7,476 nucleotides of DNA, taken from the NCBI GenBank assembly GCA_016794075.1, contig JAEUKU010000435.1, positions 1 through 7,476 on the forward strand, in the 5' to 3' direction. Position numbers and translations under genes: made by a program. Positions within the stretch are counted from its first letter, which is position 1; every line of letters begins with the position of its first letter. Positions 6,282 through 7,476 of the stretch are shown here, piece by piece. Under the pieces are notes generated by a model that saw nothing but the letters and a program-made list of their open reading frames with translations, made no database searches and had not been told where the DNA came from. The stretch is from Rhodospirillaceae bacterium. Its GTDB lineage: Bacteria; Pseudomonadota; Alphaproteobacteria; Dongiales; Dongiaceae.

Positions 6282-6310
6282 ACTATCGGCCCTGCTTCTC
6301 TCATTGTCAC
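6282..6310 (-). promoter_or_regulatory. Probable promoter of the three-gene operon (6273-1955)
   Basis: On the minus strand GTGACA (-35, 6310-6305), a 17-nt spacer and GATAGT (-10, 6287-6282). These match the sigma-70 consensus at 5 of 6 and 4 of 6 positions. The start site would fall near 6275, only about 2 nt before ATG 6273, which agrees with the missing Shine-Dalgarno. The -35 box coincides with the terminal TGTCA of the neighbouring repeat element. Confidence 0.5.
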
Positions 6311-6415
6311 CCCGGCCGAGCGAATGCGAGAGCCCGGGCCCATGCCCTATATCCGCGTTGCCGATAGGTCGCATGGGTCCCGGATCACGCCGCTGCGCGG
6401 CTGTCCGGGATGACA
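6305..6415. repeat. REP/MITE-like palindromic repeat element with inverted ends
   Basis: The outer ends are TGTCA (6305-6309) and TGACA (6411-6415). The left half reads TGTCACCCCGG...CCCGGGCCCATGC. The right half, read in reverse, is TGTCATCCCGG...TCCGGGACCCATGC, so the two halves are inverted imperfect copies. They flank a core that is itself palindromic at its edges (CCTAT 6346-6350 and ATAGG 6364-6368). The right half alone folds into nested stems: CCCGGA with TCCGGG, and GCCGC with GCGGC. GTCATCCCGG/CCGGGA elements of this kind are abundant dispersed repeats in alphaproteobacterial genomes. No ORF or transposase is inside. It fills most of the gap between smc and the next gene. Confidence 0.75.
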
Positions 6416-6434
6416 GGAAGATGGTGGAAAGAAG

Positions 6435-7476
6435 CTACTGCGCCGCCCTCAGCTCGTGCGCGTCCTGCAGATCGACCGAGACCAGCTGCGACACGCCGCG
6501 TTCGGACATGGTGACGCCGTAGAGGCGGTTCATGCGGGCCATGGTCAGGCGGTGGTGGGTGATGACCAGGAAGCGGGTGGCGCCGGACTGGCCGAGCTCG
6601 TCGACCAGGTTGCAGAAGCGCTCCACGTTCGCGTCGTCCAGCGGGGCGTCGACCTCGTCCAGCACGCAGATCGGCGCCGGGTTCACCAGGAAGACGGCGA
6701 AGAGCAGGGCCAAGGCTGTCAGCGCCTGCTCGCCGCCCGAGAGCAGCGACATCACCTGCAGCTTCTTGCCCGGCGGCGAGGCGAGGATCTCGAGCCCAGC
6801 CTCGAGCGGGTCTTCCGCCTCGGTCAGCTTCAGATGCGCGCGGCCGCCGCCGAAGAGCCGCGTGAACAGCTTCTCGAAATGGCCGTTGACCAGCTCGAAG
6901 GCCGCCAGCAGGCGCTCGCGCCCTTCGCGGTTGAGGCTGTTGATGCCCTGGCGCAGCCGCGCGATGGCGTTGACCAGATCGGAGCGCTCGGTCTGCATGC
7001 CGGCCAATTGCTGGTCCAGCTCGCTCGATTCCGCCTCGGCGCGCAGATTGACCGGGCCGATATTCTCCCGCTCGCGCAGCAGGCGCTGCAGCTTGTTGTC
7101 GACCTCCTGGCGGTCGGGCAGCGGCTCGCCGGGATCCAGCTCGGCCAGCGGCAGCACGTCGGCGGGCGAGCATTCCAGCCGCTCGCGGATGCGCTCGGTC
7201 AGCGCCTGCTCGGCCTCGCGCGCCTGTTCCACCGCAGCCTCGGCGCGCACCTTGTTCTCGCGCATCTCGATCAGGCGCGATTCCTCGCCCTTCAGGTTGC
7301 GATCGGCCTCGGCCAGCGCGGTTTCCGCCTGGGCGAGCGCGTCGGCGGCGTCGCGCCGCGCCTGCTCGGCATTGCTCAGCAGGCTCAGGAGCTCGTTGCG
7401 CTGCGCCGCGATCTGCTCCGGCATGGCGGCGAGGCGGGCGATCTCGGCCTCGATGTGCTCGCGGCGATGGGCGAAA
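6435..7476 (-). CDS. smc: Chromosome segregation protein SMC, C-terminal part (starts outside the window)
   Basis: SMC dimers with ScpA/ScpB form the bacterial condensin that compacts and segregates DNA. The visible 346 residues are open at base 7476 and end with TAG at 6437-6435. The first 100 or so residues are a coiled coil rich in Ala, Glu, Arg and Gln (the returning arm). After a short break (SPADVLPLAELDPGEPLPD) comes NIGPVNLRAEAE, the conserved start of the C-terminal head. The head contains FGGGRAHLKL, the ABC signature LLSGGEQALTALALLFA (about residue 245 of the visible part), Walker B PICVLDEVDAPLDD (about 268-281) and the switch ITHHR. These mark a functional C-lobe; Walker A would be in the unseen N-terminus. 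The protein ends in LVSVDLQ plus a short tail, normal for alphaproteobacterial SMC. RecN or SbcC are excluded by the DEVDAPLDD and NIGPVN motifs. Confidence 0.96.
   Translation of the reverse strand, partial: FAHRREHIEAEIARLAAMPEQIAAQRNELLSLLSNAEQARRDAADALAQAETALAEADRNLKGEESRLIEMRENKVRAEAAVEQAREAEQALTERIRERLECSPADVLPLAELDPGEPLPDRQEVDNKLQRLLRERENIGPVNLRAEAESSELDQQLAGMQTERSDLVNAIARLRQGINSLNREGRERLLAAFELVNGHFEKLFTRLFGGGRAHLKLTEAEDPLEAGLEILASPPGKKLQVMSLLSGGEQALTALALLFAVFLVNPAPICVLDEVDAPLDDANVERFCNLVDELGQSGATRFLVITHHRLTMARMNRLYGVTMSERGVSQLVSVDLQDAHELRAAQ

Noticed and set aside
6305..6415. CRISPR repeat or attachment site
   Set aside because: There are only two units, in inverted orientation, with no regular spacers and no integrase or tRNA nearby. 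A REP/MITE-like repeat explains it better.

Overview
The window looks like chromosomal DNA of a GC-rich alphaproteobacterium. The AtpB N-terminus, the AtpI form, the SMC tail and the Pro/Ala/Arg-rich codon usage all fit, and a Rhodospirillales-like lineage is my best guess; this is inference, with no search run. Every gene I can support lies on the minus strand, so transcription runs from high to low coordinates. The many long plus-strand frames are GC-driven shadows.

Reading in the direction of transcription, the layout is as follows. (1) 7476-6435: the C-terminal 346 residues of the SMC chromosome condensation ATPase. (2) 6415-6305: a repeat element of about 111 bp with inverted ends, in the gap between smc and the next gene. 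(3) 6273-1955: a probable operon of three genes. It contains a short spermidine-synthase-fold protein, a polytopic membrane protein of the lysylphosphatidylglycerol-flippase-like family (UPF0104), and a Mg2+-type (MgtA/MgtB, P-IIIB) P-type ATPase. The last two genes overlap by ATGA. (4) 1841-846: agmatinase (speB), with its own apparent promoter. (5) 762-1: a strong sigma-70-like promoter, a leader with a near-perfect hairpin, atpI, and the first 96 codons of atpB, opening the F0 operon of ATP synthase.

The outer genes are housekeeping: smc on one side and atpIB on the other. The four genes between them share a loose theme. Agmatinase makes putrescine, the spermidine-synthase-fold protein suggests aminopropyl or SAM-type chemistry, the P-type ATPase belongs to the Mg2+-uptake class, and the membrane protein belongs to a family that includes a lipid flippase. 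Together they could be a polycation (Mg2+/polyamine) and membrane-charge module. That is a hypothesis from gene content and spacing, not something the sequence proves. The best regulatory signals are the atp promoter with its hairpin leader, a speB promoter, and a promoter for the three-gene operon whose -35 box lies in the terminal repeat of the dispersed element and whose predicted transcript is almost leaderless.

I see no RNA genes, CRISPR array, insertion sequence with a transposase, or canonical Rho-independent terminator. No gene-free stretch is longer than about 190 bases.
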